NCBI GenBank assembly: GCA_938075675.1
Contig: CALJHE010000002.1
Span: forward strand, 62,001 to 126,000
Direction of reading: 5' to 3'
DNA length: 64,000 bases
Source of the DNA: Candidatus Poseidoniaceae archaeon
GTDB lineage: Archaea > Thermoplasmatota > Poseidoniia > Poseidoniales > Poseidoniaceae
In this document: positions 22,367 through 32,318 of the stretch, piece by piece
How positions within the stretch are numbered: position 1 is the stretch's first letter
Layout of the letters: each line of letters begins with the position of its first letter
Notes under the pieces: generated by a model
The model's input: the letters and a program-made list of their open reading frames with translations, nothing else
The model's database searches: none
What the model was told of the DNA's origin: nothing
Program-made: the position numbers and the translations under genes

Positions 22367-25021
22367 ATGGCAAAAAGGGGTATGATGGACCAATTTATGG
22401 ACATCAAGGAAGAACACCCCGATACTATTCTTTTCTTCCGCATGGGGGACTTTTACGAACTGTTTCACGAAGACGCTGTCGTTGGTTCAGAAGTGTTGGG
22501 ACTTGCGCTCACTTCAAGGGATAAGAAAGCGGCAAAGCCAATCCAAATGGCCGGATTCCCGTGGCATGCACTGGAAGACAATATACGAGTCATGCTCAAG
22601 GCTGGGCACAAGGTTACCGTAGCAGAGCAAGAGCAAGAATTGAGGGAAGGTGCCAAACTCCTCGAGAGGATTGTTACGCGTGTCTACACGCCTGGTAGCC
22701 TGTATGAAGAATCGTTACTCGGAACAGACGAACGCTCACTGCTTGTATCTGTCACCCTTGGAAAAGATGGTTTAGGGCTTGGTATTTTTGATGCATCGAC
22801 AGGGCAAGCGTGGGCTTCAAATCTCGAAGGAGACGACCGATTCGCACGTGCATTGGATGAAATAATGCGTTGGAAGCCAACGGAAATTGTCGTTTCTCCG
22901 AAAGATGCGGAGGATGATTCGCTGTGTGCTCTCTTTTCACACTTAGACGGCGTTCTCATCAGCCAACACCGAGCCAGCGATTCGAAACGAAGAAATCGCC
23001 TTGAGAAAGTTCTCAAAGTTGCCGATTTGGGTCATTTGGATTTAGACGATGCCCCATTGGCATTAGCTGCGGCAGGGCTTGCAGCTGACTATCTGGCAAC
23101 AATGCACATTGCTGATGAAGTGCCCATACGCGATATCGAAGTCATCGATGAAGCAGGACACTTGGTATTGGACCAAACAACCCTACGCAATTTGGAATTG
23201 ACATCAACATTGGCAGGAGAATTCGAAGGCAGTCTTCTTGCCTCTCTGAATGCGTGCAGAAGTGCGATGGGGCGGCGGCTGCTGAAAACATGGATACTCC
23301 GTCCATTATGCAATATCGAAGCAATTCATGCTCGCCATGAAGCAGTTGGCTCACTCTCTCGATCTGCTCGGCGGCTCGATGCTATCCGTGAAGCATTACG
23401 TGGTTTGAGAGATATGGAGCGGCTCGCAACTCAATTGGCTTACAACCGGTCAAACGGCCGAGACCTCATGGCTGTATCAGACGCATTAGAGCGTATGCCA
23501 GCCATCATTAATTTGTGCCAAGAAACAGAAAACCCCCTGCTTTCTCACCTCTCCAGTGACCTTGACTGTTTGAGTGAGATGGCAGAAGATATCCGCAGGA
23601 CTCTCGTGGATGAACCACCTTTGAGCATCAGAGATGGAGGTCTCGTTCGAACCGGATTGAACCAAAGTATCGACGAACTACGAGACACTTCTGCGACTGG
23701 ACATTCTTGGTTCAGAAACTTGGAATTACAGTTACGTACAGAACTTGAAATCCCTTCGCTGAAAGTTCGTATGAACCGTCAAATTGGATGGTTTATAGAA
23801 GTGACAAAATCCAATGAAAACAAAGTCCCAGACGAATGGCGACGAAAGCAACAAATGACGAATGGATCACGATACATTACGACTGAACTCGCTGAACGCG
23901 ACGACCTTTTACTCACTGCTGACACCAAGGTAAAGGAACTTGAGTACAGAGAATTCATCGCTTTGAGAGAACGCTGCAAAGTCAACGCACAAACTCTGGC
24001 AAACATTGCTGGGAGAGTGGCTGCGATTGATGTCCTCCAATGCTTTGCATCCATAGCCCGCACACGCTCATGGACTCGTCCTGAACTAACTGACGGTCAT
24101 CACCTCAAGGCAGATGGTGCACGGCATCCGACGCTTGAAACCCAGTCCGGTTTCGTTCCAAACGATATTCATCTCAAAAAGAAGAGAAATTTCCTGTTGA
24201 TTACCGGACCAAACATGGGTGGGAAATCGACCTATCTGCGTACGACTGCACTGCTCACAATTCTGGCTCAATGCGGGAGCTTTGTTCCAGCAAAGAAAGC
24301 AAAAATTGGATTAGTCGACCGAATATTCACGCGTGTTGGAGCCAGCGACGACTTACGTCGTGGACGTTCAACCTTCATGATGGAGATGATTGAAGTTGCA
24401 CATATTCTTCGCCGGGCGACATCACAATCTTTGGTTCTGCTGGACGAAATAGGTAGAGGCACATCAACATTCGACGGATTATCGATTGCTTGGTCGGTTA
24501 CTGAAGACATATGCAGGCGCATTGGTTCACGGACATTGTTTGCCACACACTATCATCAGCTGATTGGCTTGGAGGGAGAAGTGGACGGACTCGTAAACGT
24601 ACATGTCCAGGTCGCTCAAGCCGACGGTGAGTTGCGTTTCATGCATACCGTTGCTGATGGCCCTTGCGATGATTCATATGGTGTTCAAGTTGCTGCCTTG
24701 GCTGGACTTCCAAGAGCGGTAGTCGAACGAGCGTCAGACCTCCTCGCTTTCCTTGAACAACAAGCAGACGGGGCTAAGGCCGGCGAAACCGGAACTCCGT
24801 CAGCCCGTGCCCAAGGGCAATCCAGCATCATGGGTTATTTTGCGGCTGCCGCAATGAACCAAACACAGCAATCATCACCTTCGACACCAAGTATTCTCCC
24901 TGAGCAGCAAAAGACACTGGAATACCTAAGTCAAATCGACGCTGATGAACTTTCACCCAAGCAGGCACACGATGCCCTCTATAGACTTAAGAAACTCCTT
25001 GGCGGTGAAACAAATGTCTGA
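22367..25021 (+). CDS. mutS: DNA mismatch repair protein MutS
   Basis: 884 aa of the bacterial MutS1 type. The mismatch-binding domain carries the Phe-x-Glu motif in FFRMGDFYELF (about residue 22-32). The core and clamp helices follow, then the ABC-type ATPase with Walker A GPNMGGKS (614-621), the STFMMEM segment, Walker B LVLLDEIGRGTSTFDG and the TLFATHYHQL His switch. The C-terminal tail (SQIDADELSPKQAHDALYRLKKL) is the dimer/tetramer helix. ATG 22367 has an AAGGAG SD; the longer frame to 22313 is not supported. The stop overlaps the mutL start by eight bases. Confidence 0.97.
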   Translation: MAKRGMMDQFMDIKEEHPDTILFFRMGDFYELFHEDAVVGSEVLGLALTSRDKKAAKPIQMAGFPWHALEDNIRVMLKAGHKVTVAEQEQELREGAKLLERIVTRVYTPGSLYEESLLGTDERSLLVSVTLGKDGLGLGIFDASTGQAWASNLEGDDRFARALDEIMRWKPTEIVVSPKDAEDDSLCALFSHLDGVLISQHRASDSKRRNRLEKVLKVADLGHLDLDDAPLALAAAGLAADYLATMHIADEVPIRDIEVIDEAGHLVLDQTTLRNLELTSTLAGEFEGSLLASLNACRSAMGRRLLKTWILRPLCNIEAIHARHEAVGSLSRSARRLDAIREALRGLRDMERLATQLAYNRSNGRDLMAVSDALERMPAIINLCQETENPLLSHLSSDLDCLSEMAEDIRRTLVDEPPLSIRDGGLVRTGLNQSIDELRDTSATGHSWFRNLELQLRTELEIPSLKVRMNRQIGWFIEVTKSNENKVPDEWRRKQQMTNGSRYITTELAERDDLLLTADTKVKELEYREFIALRERCKVNAQTLANIAGRVAAIDVLQCFASIARTRSWTRPELTDGHHLKADGARHPTLETQSGFVPNDIHLKKKRNFLLITGPNMGGKSTYLRTTALLTILAQCGSFVPAKKAKIGLVDRIFTRVGASDDLRRGRSTFMMEMIEVAHILRRATSQSLVLLDEIGRGTSTFDGLSIAWSVTEDICRRIGSRTLFATHYHQLIGLEGEVDGLVNVHVQVAQADGELRFMHTVADGPCDDSYGVQVAALAGLPRAVVERASDLLAFLEQQADGAKAGETGTPSARAQGQSSIMGYFAAAAMNQTQQSSPSTPSILPEQQKTLEYLSQIDADELSPKQAHDALYRLKKLLGGETNV

Positions 25022-27020
25022 ACCGAACCGCATCATTCAACTCGATGAGACGACCATAGGCCATATCGCCGCAGGCGAAGTCGTTGAAAGACCTGCACAA
25101 GTGGTCAAAGAATTGCTTGAGAACAGCCTTGATGCTGGCTCTGAACGCCTCGTCATCACCATAGAGCGTGGAGGTTTTGACTTGATACGAGTCGAAGATG
25201 ATGGAAGCGGGATTGATGAAGACGACTTACGCCTCGCCCTTGACCGGCATGCAACTTCAAAGTTGAAGAAGGCTGAAGATCTCAATTCCATCCATACCCT
25301 CGGATTTCGAGGTGAGGCTCTAGCAAGTATCGGCATGGTTTCTCACCTGTCCATATCCAGCCGACCAGCAGGTAAGGATGGTAAATCCATTACCATGGAA
25401 AACGGAGTAAAGGGGGATGTCGAACCGTTTGGAATGCAGCACGGCACCAGAATTGATGTCGAACATCTATTTCGAAATACCCCCGCTCGACTTGCTTTCC
25501 AACGACGCCCCGCAACCGAAAACTCACGAATCGTCGATGTCGTGGTGGCTCATGCCATGGCACACCAGTTGACTGGCTTTCGTTTGGTTATTGATGAGAG
25601 AGTCATGCTAGACATTCCAGTTGCTGATTCAATGACGGACCGACTTTTTGATCTGCTCGGTGGTCAAGTTGAATCAATGCTGGAGATGACTTCGCCCGAT
25701 GGAGATGCTGAAGCGCCCGGAACCGAAAGGTGGACAGGATGGATCAGTACCCCTGACATCACGCGTGGCAAGGGTGACGATATTCACATTTTGATTAACG
25801 AACGGCCAGTGGCTGCAGGTCCGTTTTTGCAAGCCATACGTCGTGGATACAGAACAAGACTCATGCAAGGAAGACATCCAATTGCCGTACTATCGCTCAC
25901 CCTGCCTCCGGATGAAGTGGATGTGAACGTCCACCCTACAAAACGTGAAGTGCGATTGAGGCACTCATGGAGAGTTCTAGAAAGACTTGAACGAGCGATT
26001 GCTCATACCCTAGAATCGGTTCCAACACAACCCGATGCTGCCGGGGGCATCCCCGGACTACAAGGCCTTGGAATCAAAAAGGTCACATCGATTCAAGAAC
26101 ACCTTGCGCCGCAAACTTCACCACAGAATACCCTTGACGCAGCTGCTGGCTCACCAACTCTCGTACTTCCAAAAGAAAACCAAGCAGAGACTCCACCTGC
26201 TTGGGCAATCGCAGCTGGAGCACAACTGAACCTCCATGGAAGCCAAGCAACAGAACCTGAGGTTGAAGCCAAAAAGCGTCCTCAATCAACCGCTCCTGCG
26301 GCACAAGATACCTTGCCGGGCTTAGATGAAAAGCCAACTGCTCCCGCATTATCTCCCGCTGAGCGAATTCTGCACCGCCATGCTGGTTGTGGCTACCAGG
26401 TCTCTCCGAACGAAGAAAAACCACTCGACGGCATCATCAATGAGCTTCCAGAAATGGAACCGCTTGCCCAGTTTGCAGATTCGTATATCTTAGTCCAGGC
26501 AGAAGATGAGTTACTTCTTATCGACCAACACGCATTGCATGAGCGGATTCGATATGAGCGTCTGCGTAACGATGAATCGCTTTGGGAGAGTCAAATGAAA
26601 CTTCAACCGGTACAGTTGAACCTTGATGCCCGACAATCCGTCCGAGTCGCTGCGTCGGTCGACACACTGTCTCAAGTTGGTTTTTCTCTGCGTGAAGGTG
26701 ACAGTGGTTGGATGGTTGATTCAGCCCCACAATTACTCGAAGGCGAAGAACTCGTTCCTTTCCTCCTCGATTTGCTTCAAGATACTGCAGAGGATGGGGC
26801 TCCACTCGAAACAGTTGATAGAAGAAAAGACCACTTGGCATTCCTCAATGCGTGCAGAGGCGCAGTAAAGGCCAACCAGAAACTCACCTTGCCTGAGATG
26901 CGAAGATTGCTGGACGATATGAGAAGAATACCAAACCCTTGGGCTTGCGTTCATGGAAGACCAACTGCACTGCGCTTACCGCTGAACGCTCTCGACCATC
27001 ACTTTGGTCGTCATGGTTAA
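25014..27020 (+). CDS. mutL: DNA mismatch repair protein MutL, endonuclease type
   Basis: 668 aa. The N-terminal GHKL ATPase has the IAAGEVVERPAQVVKELLEN motif I, DDGSGI (motif II) and GFRGEALASI (motif III). A Pro/Gln/Thr-rich linker (about 345-450) joins the C-terminal domain. That domain has DQHALHERIRYE at 504-515, matching the DQHA-x2-E-x4-E metal motif of nicking MutL proteins, plus ACRGAVKANQKL and CVHGRPT, the other endonuclease motifs. So strand discrimination is by MutL nicking, not MutH. ATG 25014 overlaps mutS by eight bases. The end overlaps convergent aroA by four. Confidence 0.97.
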   Translation: MSEPNRIIQLDETTIGHIAAGEVVERPAQVVKELLENSLDAGSERLVITIERGGFDLIRVEDDGSGIDEDDLRLALDRHATSKLKKAEDLNSIHTLGFRGEALASIGMVSHLSISSRPAGKDGKSITMENGVKGDVEPFGMQHGTRIDVEHLFRNTPARLAFQRRPATENSRIVDVVVAHAMAHQLTGFRLVIDERVMLDIPVADSMTDRLFDLLGGQVESMLEMTSPDGDAEAPGTERWTGWISTPDITRGKGDDIHILINERPVAAGPFLQAIRRGYRTRLMQGRHPIAVLSLTLPPDEVDVNVHPTKREVRLRHSWRVLERLERAIAHTLESVPTQPDAAGGIPGLQGLGIKKVTSIQEHLAPQTSPQNTLDAAAGSPTLVLPKENQAETPPAWAIAAGAQLNLHGSQATEPEVEAKKRPQSTAPAAQDTLPGLDEKPTAPALSPAERILHRHAGCGYQVSPNEEKPLDGIINELPEMEPLAQFADSYILVQAEDELLLIDQHALHERIRYERLRNDESLWESQMKLQPVQLNLDARQSVRVAASVDTLSQVGFSLREGDSGWMVDSAPQLLEGEELVPFLLDLLQDTAEDGAPLETVDRRKDHLAFLNACRGAVKANQKLTLPEMRRLLDDMRRIPNPWACVHGRPTALRLPLNALDHHFGRHG

Positions 27021-28450
27021 TCTTCAAGTGATGGGATTTGAACTGACTCGATTCCAACTCCTGCGTCTTGCAGACGTTGAACAAAGGCCTCATCAGCGAC
27101 ATGATGTAATTTTTGTCCAATCACCTCACCACCGGTTTTGGAAGCGAGGAGGACTGCTGTCATGAACAGACGGTGATCTCCGAACGTTGGAACAGGATGT
27201 TCCGGCTTGCTCGGAACTTGGTTTCCTTCAACCTCTACCCCATCGGCAAGAAGTGTAGCTTGCAATCCAAAGTGTTCGAGCAACTCAACAGTTCGTGTGA
27301 GGCGATTGCTTTCCTTGTGCGCTGCGTGAGCAGCCCCCGAAATCTTCCCACCACCGCCGAGGGCGAGTAAAGCAGCCATTGGTGGCAAAATGTCATTTGA
27401 ATCCGTCACATCCAAATGTACAGAAGAAGATTTATCCATTACTTCGAGTATGCCTCCAGACCACTTTATGCCATATTCTATAGCAGATTCTTGAAGGATT
27501 TCATGCCCAATGGCGTTCTCTGTGTCTGGCCAACCGATGAGTTGAATCTTCGAAGAAAGACAATAGGAAGCGAGGACGGCAAATGACGCCATGGATGCAT
27601 CCCCTGGAACGGCATAGGTGTCTTCACCATTTGGAGACCAAGGTTTCAGCAAGCACTTGCCATCGCTCAATTCCATTTTACAACCTGCAGACCGAACCAT
27701 TTCTGCCGTCAGAGATGAATGTCGATTTGAGACTCCTTTTCCTTCAAGAGTGAGTACCGTATCGGTTGGTAGATTTGTCGACGCTAAAATCCATGAAGAA
27801 AGTGGTTGACTGGAGTGGGAGATATCGAGATGAACTCCGGATTGTAGTTTATCAGTATCCCATGGACCAGAAAGAATCACTGGTAAACGTTCCAAGCCTT
27901 GTCCGATTGACACTTCGACTCCGGCTTGACGCAGTGAGTCCCAGAGAGGTTCTGAGTTGCGCATACGCAGCGACTGATCTCCATCGAGCATGATTGGGCC
28001 TTCCATTCCTGCAACTAGACCGGCAAGAAATCGTAGAGCAGTCCCCGAGTTGGCTGCATTAAGGACGCTTGCCGGACGACGAAATCCGTCCGTACCGACA
28101 CCGTGCATGACCCATTTGACTGAAAGTGGGTGTGGGCCAAGTTCCATAGGATTGATTTGGGTCAATAATTCTCCATCGGAGTCATAATCGTCAAACTTGA
28201 CACCCATCTGTGCTAAACAATTCCGCATGGCACGCACATCGTCACCCGATGCTGCAACATTTTCGAGGGTAATGCTTTGAGAGGTTTGAGAATAAAGAGC
28301 AAGAGCTCGGATGAGATGGCTTTTCGAAGGAGGTAAACGCCAATCAATCTTCGTGGAACTGGAACGAGGAGTCACTCGAAGAATGCGTAAATCATTGCGC
28401 CGGTGGTCCTTTCCAGAAGTGGTCCAGCGCTTCACCCACTTCTTCGCCAT
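27017..28450 (-). CDS. aroA: 3-phosphoshikimate 1-carboxyvinyltransferase (EPSP synthase)
   Basis: Joins PEP to shikimate 3-phosphate in the shikimate pathway. 477 aa with the two inside-out alpha/beta domains: PPSKSHLIRALAL (shikimate-3-P and PEP lysine), LNAANSGTALRFLAGL, the DGDQSLRMRNSEPLWDSLRQ segment, PGDASMASFAVLA and, near the end, FGDHRLFMTAVLLA. The N-terminal 30 residues (Lys/Arg-rich) are an extension relative to typical enzymes. ATG 28450 lies 74 bp from the divergent moaA. aroD at 59543 is the other shikimate enzyme in the window, far away. Confidence 0.95.
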   Translation of the reverse strand: MAKKWVKRWTTSGKDHRRNDLRILRVTPRSSSTKIDWRLPPSKSHLIRALALYSQTSQSITLENVAASGDDVRAMRNCLAQMGVKFDDYDSDGELLTQINPMELGPHPLSVKWVMHGVGTDGFRRPASVLNAANSGTALRFLAGLVAGMEGPIMLDGDQSLRMRNSEPLWDSLRQAGVEVSIGQGLERLPVILSGPWDTDKLQSGVHLDISHSSQPLSSWILASTNLPTDTVLTLEGKGVSNRHSSLTAEMVRSAGCKMELSDGKCLLKPWSPNGEDTYAVPGDASMASFAVLASYCLSSKIQLIGWPDTENAIGHEILQESAIEYGIKWSGGILEVMDKSSSVHLDVTDSNDILPPMAALLALGGGGKISGAAHAAHKESNRLTRTVELLEHFGLQATLLADGVEVEGNQVPSKPEHPVPTFGDHRLFMTAVLLASKTGGEVIGQKLHHVADEAFVQRLQDAGVGIESVQIPSLED

Positions 28451-28493
28451 GGTGCTCCCAATCTCCGAATACCCATCAACCCTTGCAACACAG

Positions 28494-28500
28494 AATAAAA
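28494..28500 (+). promoter_or_regulatory. Candidate TATA box for moaA
   Basis: AATAAAA lies 25-31 bases before the moaA ATG, so transcription would begin at or within a few bases of the start codon, giving a nearly leaderless mRNA. No SD is seen before moaA, which fits. It lies in the 74-bp divergent region with aroA. Confidence 0.4.
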
Positions 28501-28524
28501 AGCCGAAGCCGCATAGGCTGTTCA

Positions 28525-29529
28525 ATGTCGATTGAAGATTCCATGGGTCGCCCCTTGAGGGACCTTCGAATCTCCATAACAGACCGCTGTAATTTCAGGT
28601 GCACATACTGCATGCCAAGAGAGAAATTTGGAGCTGACCACGCCTTTCTTGCTAAAGAAGAAATCCTCTCCTATGAGGAAATGACAACCGTCGTTGAATC
28701 ACTGCTACCTCTTGGACTCAAAAAAGTACGAATAACTGGGGGCGAACCTTTGCTCCGGAAAGACCTAAGCGTTTTTGTCGCAATGCTACGAGACTTAGAT
28801 TCCGAATTGGACATTGCAATGACAACAAACGGAGTTCTGCTGGAAAAGCATGCTCAAAGATTGTTTGAAGCAGGACTCAACAGAGTCACAGTGAGTATTG
28901 ATGCCGTTAATGTTGAAATGTTCCAAAGCATCACTGACAGCAGGAATACACCGGAGGAAGTCTTTACTGGAATCGAAAAAGCCCAGCAGTGTGGGCTGGG
29001 CGTTAAGGTCAACTGCGTGGTAAAGAACGGAGTGAATGTACAGGAAATCATTCCTTTGGTTCGAGCATGCTCACAACGAAAGATTGCTGTCCGTTTCATT
29101 GAATTCATGGATGTTGGAACGACCAATAACTGGAATCTCGAATCAGTCGTGACGGGTGAAGAAATGCGTCAGATAATTACGAACGACATTGGAAATTTGA
29201 AGAAGGTTCCTGCGCAACATCCATCCGATGTTGCACGTATGTGGAGTTTGGAAGATGGAACAGAGATTGGGTTTATCGAATCGGTAAGTCATCCTTTTTG
29301 TGGAAATTGCTCGAGGGCCCGCCTATCCGCTCATGGTTCAATCTACACTTGCTTATTTTCAGAGAGCGGAGTTGATATCCGAAGCATTCTGCGATTTGGC
29401 GCAACAAGCGGAGAAGTCGCCAAACTGATTCAAGAAATCTGGACAAAACGCAAGGACCGCTATTCAGAGATTCGAGGGGAAGCCAACACCGAGCGGAAGC
29501 CGGTAGAAATGTCTTTTATCGGCGGTTAA
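28525..29529 (+). CDS. moaA: GTP 3',8-cyclase MoaA (molybdenum cofactor synthesis)
   Basis: 334 aa radical-SAM enzyme that starts molybdopterin synthesis. The N-terminal cluster motif is CNFRCTYC, followed by the TGGEPLLRKDL radical-SAM turn. The C-terminal second 4Fe-4S cluster is formed by CGNCSRARLSAHGSIYTC, and the protein ends in FIGG, the C-terminal Gly-Gly needed for activity. The frame opens at 28483, but MSIEDSMGRPLRDLRIS gives the family start at ATG 28525. No other Moco gene is adjacent; the MoaD-like protein at 14572 could be a partner (inference). The end overlaps the convergent pilin-like gene by four bases. Confidence 0.95.
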   Translation: MSIEDSMGRPLRDLRISITDRCNFRCTYCMPREKFGADHAFLAKEEILSYEEMTTVVESLLPLGLKKVRITGGEPLLRKDLSVFVAMLRDLDSELDIAMTTNGVLLEKHAQRLFEAGLNRVTVSIDAVNVEMFQSITDSRNTPEEVFTGIEKAQQCGLGVKVNCVVKNGVNVQEIIPLVRACSQRKIAVRFIEFMDVGTTNNWNLESVVTGEEMRQIITNDIGNLKKVPAQHPSDVARMWSLEDGTEIGFIESVSHPFCGNCSRARLSAHGSIYTCLFSESGVDIRSILRFGATSGEVAKLIQEIWTKRKDRYSEIRGEANTERKPVEMSFIGG

Positions 29530-30023
29530 GATTCGATAGGTGGTAAGACAACATTCACCAACACTGAATTGGTGGAGAGGTCGATAAGTTGGAATCGCCA
29601 AGTCCCAGTGTCGGAACCAATAGTTGTCGAATCAATGACAAAGTAATCCCCTTGGCTTACAGAATATCCTGCATCTCGGTCTTGGAATGATATATTCGCT
29701 CCGATGAGCCCGTACACATCCGAATCGCTCACTAAACCTCTCAATGTATTGCCTTGAGTCACATTTTCAGGCGCAAGAGAAAATTGTATTTTTGCTGGAT
29801 CAATGGTTTGGTCGAGTGAAGTCATTCGCACGACATGGAAACCGTTGGATAATCCTCGAACGCTTACAGTTGCTTGAGCTGCAGGCTTCTCTGCGGTTGT
29901 TAGAGCACCTTGCATCAAAACAAACACCATACTGGAAAGCATGACCGTTATGGCGAGCAGAAGTACAGTAGCGATAACGGGGCTCACAGCCTCGTTGTTG
30001 TTCGCCCTTCGGACACTGCGCAT
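29526..30023 (-). CDS. Archaeal type IV pilin-like protein
   Basis: 165 aa with a class III (prepilin) signal: a charged N-terminus followed by NNNEAVSPVIATVLLLAITV, the archaeal pilin H-domain that starts with a processing site and a long hydrophobic helix (about 12-36). The remaining 125 residues are beta-rich, Ser/Thr-rich and without Cys, as in pilin heads. It would be cleaved by a prepilin peptidase and built into a pilus or adhesion fibre. The Tad-like ATPase and membrane proteins at 35986-38546 are candidates for the assembly machine, but they are not adjacent. ATG 30023 has an AGGTG SD. Confidence 0.8.
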   Translation of the reverse strand: MRSVRRANNNEAVSPVIATVLLLAITVMLSSMVFVLMQGALTTAEKPAAQATVSVRGLSNGFHVVRMTSLDQTIDPAKIQFSLAPENVTQGNTLRGLVSDSDVYGLIGANISFQDRDAGYSVSQGDYFVIDSTTIGSDTGTWRFQLIDLSTNSVLVNVVLPPIES

Positions 30024-30097
30024 GAAGCACCTGTGCAGACGATAGGTCTTGAACCAACCGTTTCAAAGTCTATTGAGGAGAGCATCTTACCGATGAA

Positions 30098-31243
30098 TCA
30101 AAACAACCACATTGGCTTATCGCATTCCATGGCACGCTTAATACCGCCAATAGGACCGAGTACTCTCAACAATGTTTCAGTGATCAAATCGCCTTTGAAG
30201 AAAGCATAACCCATGTTTTTTGAACGCAAGGAATTTTTGAGTGCTCGCCCCATTGAAGCCCTAACCCGAACCTCATATTGTTCGAGGGACGTTCCATCTC
30301 TCATGTTGTCAACAATTGCTTCAGCAGCAAAACATCCGGAAATAATGGCTTGTGAAATCCCTCCACCGTTGCTCGGCATAACTAAGCCTGCAGCATCACC
30401 AACTGCCAAAGTCGTACCGTCGACCATCGACTTTACAGGTCCACCCATTGGAATCCAACCACCGCCCCAAGAAAGTATTTCGAGGTTTAATGAATCACAA
30501 AATTCTGTCAGGTGGTCTTTCAAATTCCCTTTCAAATAACCTGCTCGAACCCCAAGACCTACATTGGCAGTGTCTGGGCCTTTAGGAATAATCCAAGCAT
30601 AACCTGACGGAGCGACTGAACCCAAGAATACATCGAAGGTTTCTGGAACTTCACCCTGTACTTGAGCGTAAACAGTTGGAACTTGGTCTTTTGGTCTATA
30701 GCGTTCATCATCGCCATGTCTTAATCGACCAACATGGGCCAATGAGCCGCTGGCATCGATAAGATAGTCAAATGAATAACGATTTTTGGTTGTTACCAAA
30801 AGATCACGGTTCAGTTTTGATTGGTGTTGGATTCGTGTCATTGCTTCACCAGTGCGAATTTCTGCTCCGGCCTGAATGGCTTTATCGCAAAGGAATCCGT
30901 CAAAATGCAGGCGATGTCCGGCAAATGCATCCAAATCAAAATGGTATGCCTTTCCCGAGGGTAGGAAAACTCGCATGTTGTCCAGGTGATGCAGACGAAG
31001 ACGGTCAGGGAATTCGAAGTAATCCTTCAGCCACTGATGCTCATCGAGATTCGAAAAAGTGCCGACAACTTCACCCCAGTTCGGAATACATTCGCCGCAC
31101 TGAGCCGGGTTTCCAACAATCTCTCGACGCTCAATAATCAGGACATCAATTCCTTCCTCGGCCAACTTCTGTGCGCAAGCCGAACCTGCAGGTCCAGCTC
31201 CGATGACAATCACTTGCCGATGCTGAACCTCTTTTCGACCCAT
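30098..31243 (-). CDS. Geranylgeranyl reductase family FAD protein
   Basis: 381 aa; the family saturates the isoprenoid chains of archaeal ether lipids (digeranylgeranylglycerophospholipid reductase). The N-terminal FAD-binding motif is VIGAGPAGSACAQKLAEEG, followed by the CGECIPNWGE cysteine region. The GYAWIIPKG segment forms the substrate cavity and VGDAAGLVMPSNGGGI is the second FAD motif. Plant ChlP relatives share these, so the exact substrate is inference. The gene starts ten bases after the prenyl synthase gene, giving a lipid operon. ATG 31243 has a GAGGT SD. Confidence 0.9.
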   Translation of the reverse strand: MGRKEVQHRQVIVIGAGPAGSACAQKLAEEGIDVLIIERREIVGNPAQCGECIPNWGEVVGTFSNLDEHQWLKDYFEFPDRLRLHHLDNMRVFLPSGKAYHFDLDAFAGHRLHFDGFLCDKAIQAGAEIRTGEAMTRIQHQSKLNRDLLVTTKNRYSFDYLIDASGSLAHVGRLRHGDDERYRPKDQVPTVYAQVQGEVPETFDVFLGSVAPSGYAWIIPKGPDTANVGLGVRAGYLKGNLKDHLTEFCDSLNLEILSWGGGWIPMGGPVKSMVDGTTLAVGDAAGLVMPSNGGGISQAIISGCFAAEAIVDNMRDGTSLEQYEVRVRASMGRALKNSLRSKNMGYAFFKGDLITETLLRVLGPIGGIKRAMECDKPMWLF

Positions 31244-31252
31244 TCTAATACC

Positions 31253-32236
31253 TCACAAGTGTCGGTTCATGACGTATTCTGTGATGTGCAACATTAGAGA
31301 TTTAGCATCGCTGTCTGGAAACGCATCGAGTTCGTTAATTGCACGCTCAAGATGTGTTCGTACCAATATTTCAGCGTACTGCAAACTTTGAGAATAGTTG
31401 AGTAACGACATCAACTCATCGAACAATCCGTCGTGGAAGTTCTCGATGACATGTGCAAGTCGGTGACGTTCCTCTCCGTGTGATAGGGTTAGTGCGTGAA
31501 TCAATGGGAGCGTCATTTTGCCTTCAATTACATCCGCACCTCGGGGTTTACCCATTCTCTCATCACCACGCAAATCGAGCAAGTCATCCACCAGTTGAAA
31601 GGCAATGCCGAGTTCCATTCCAAAACGTTGCAAAGCAGATGCCTGGTCTTGACTCAAACCTGCAACCAAACCGGCAGCGTGGCAACCAGCTGAGAACGGA
31701 CCTGCAGTTTTCCCTCGAACAATGCTTAGATAATCTTCAGGAGAAGTCGTGAGGTTCAATACATGGTCGAGTTGGTCGAACTCTGAAACGGCAATGTTCG
31801 CACAGCATTGGGCCATTATCCGGACTATGTTTTCTTCGTAGATGCCGCCTAACCCGAATCCTTGCACAAACAACCAATCTCCGGCAATGACCGCCTTAGG
31901 AATGCCAACTCGAGTGTGAATCGTTTCAACTCCACGGCGTTGGGAAGCCTCATCGTTGATATCATCATGGACGAGCGTTGCTGTATGAATCAGTTCGAAG
32001 GCAAGAGCGAGAGGCATAATGTCGTTTTCGTCCGAGCCACCAGCGATTTCGTGAGCCAGTAGAATGAGCAACGGCCTGAGCCGCTTACCCCCAGCAAGAA
32101 GGACGGTTCCGCACAACTCAGCGACTTGTCCTGCACCATGTTCGACTTCAGATTCAATCAGTGACTCAAGCTCCGCATCGACCAAAAGTCGCATGGTCTC
32201 AAGGCGGTCACTTGCCTGTAACTGAATGCTCGACAC
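31253..32236 (-). CDS. Polyprenyl (probably geranylgeranyl) diphosphate synthase
   Basis: 327 aa all-helical trans-prenyltransferase. The first Asp-rich motif is VHDDINDEA with a preceding GGKRLRPLL substrate motif; the second is FQLVDDLLDLRGD. Between them lies IAGDWLFVQGF. The residue two positions before the first Asp-rich motif region (LIHTATLVHDD) suggests medium-length product such as GGPP, suitable for archaeal lipids; chain length is inference. It starts with GTG at 32236 after a GGGTGAT SD and is divergent from the HemC-like gene. The reductase gene follows at ten bases. Confidence 0.92.
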   Translation of the reverse strand: MSSIQLQASDRLETMRLLVDAELESLIESEVEHGAGQVAELCGTVLLAGGKRLRPLLILLAHEIAGGSDENDIMPLALAFELIHTATLVHDDINDEASQRRGVETIHTRVGIPKAVIAGDWLFVQGFGLGGIYEENIVRIMAQCCANIAVSEFDQLDHVLNLTTSPEDYLSIVRGKTAGPFSAGCHAAGLVAGLSQDQASALQRFGMELGIAFQLVDDLLDLRGDERMGKPRGADVIEGKMTLPLIHALTLSHGEERHRLAHVIENFHDGLFDELMSLLNYSQSLQYAEILVRTHLERAINELDAFPDSDAKSLMLHITEYVMNRHL

Positions 32237-32318
32237 ATATCACCCTACAGGGGTGTCCTTCTTAACCCGTAGTCTACGCCCGTGTAATGTGAGGAGTCAT
32301 CCTCGCCGAGGTGATGCT

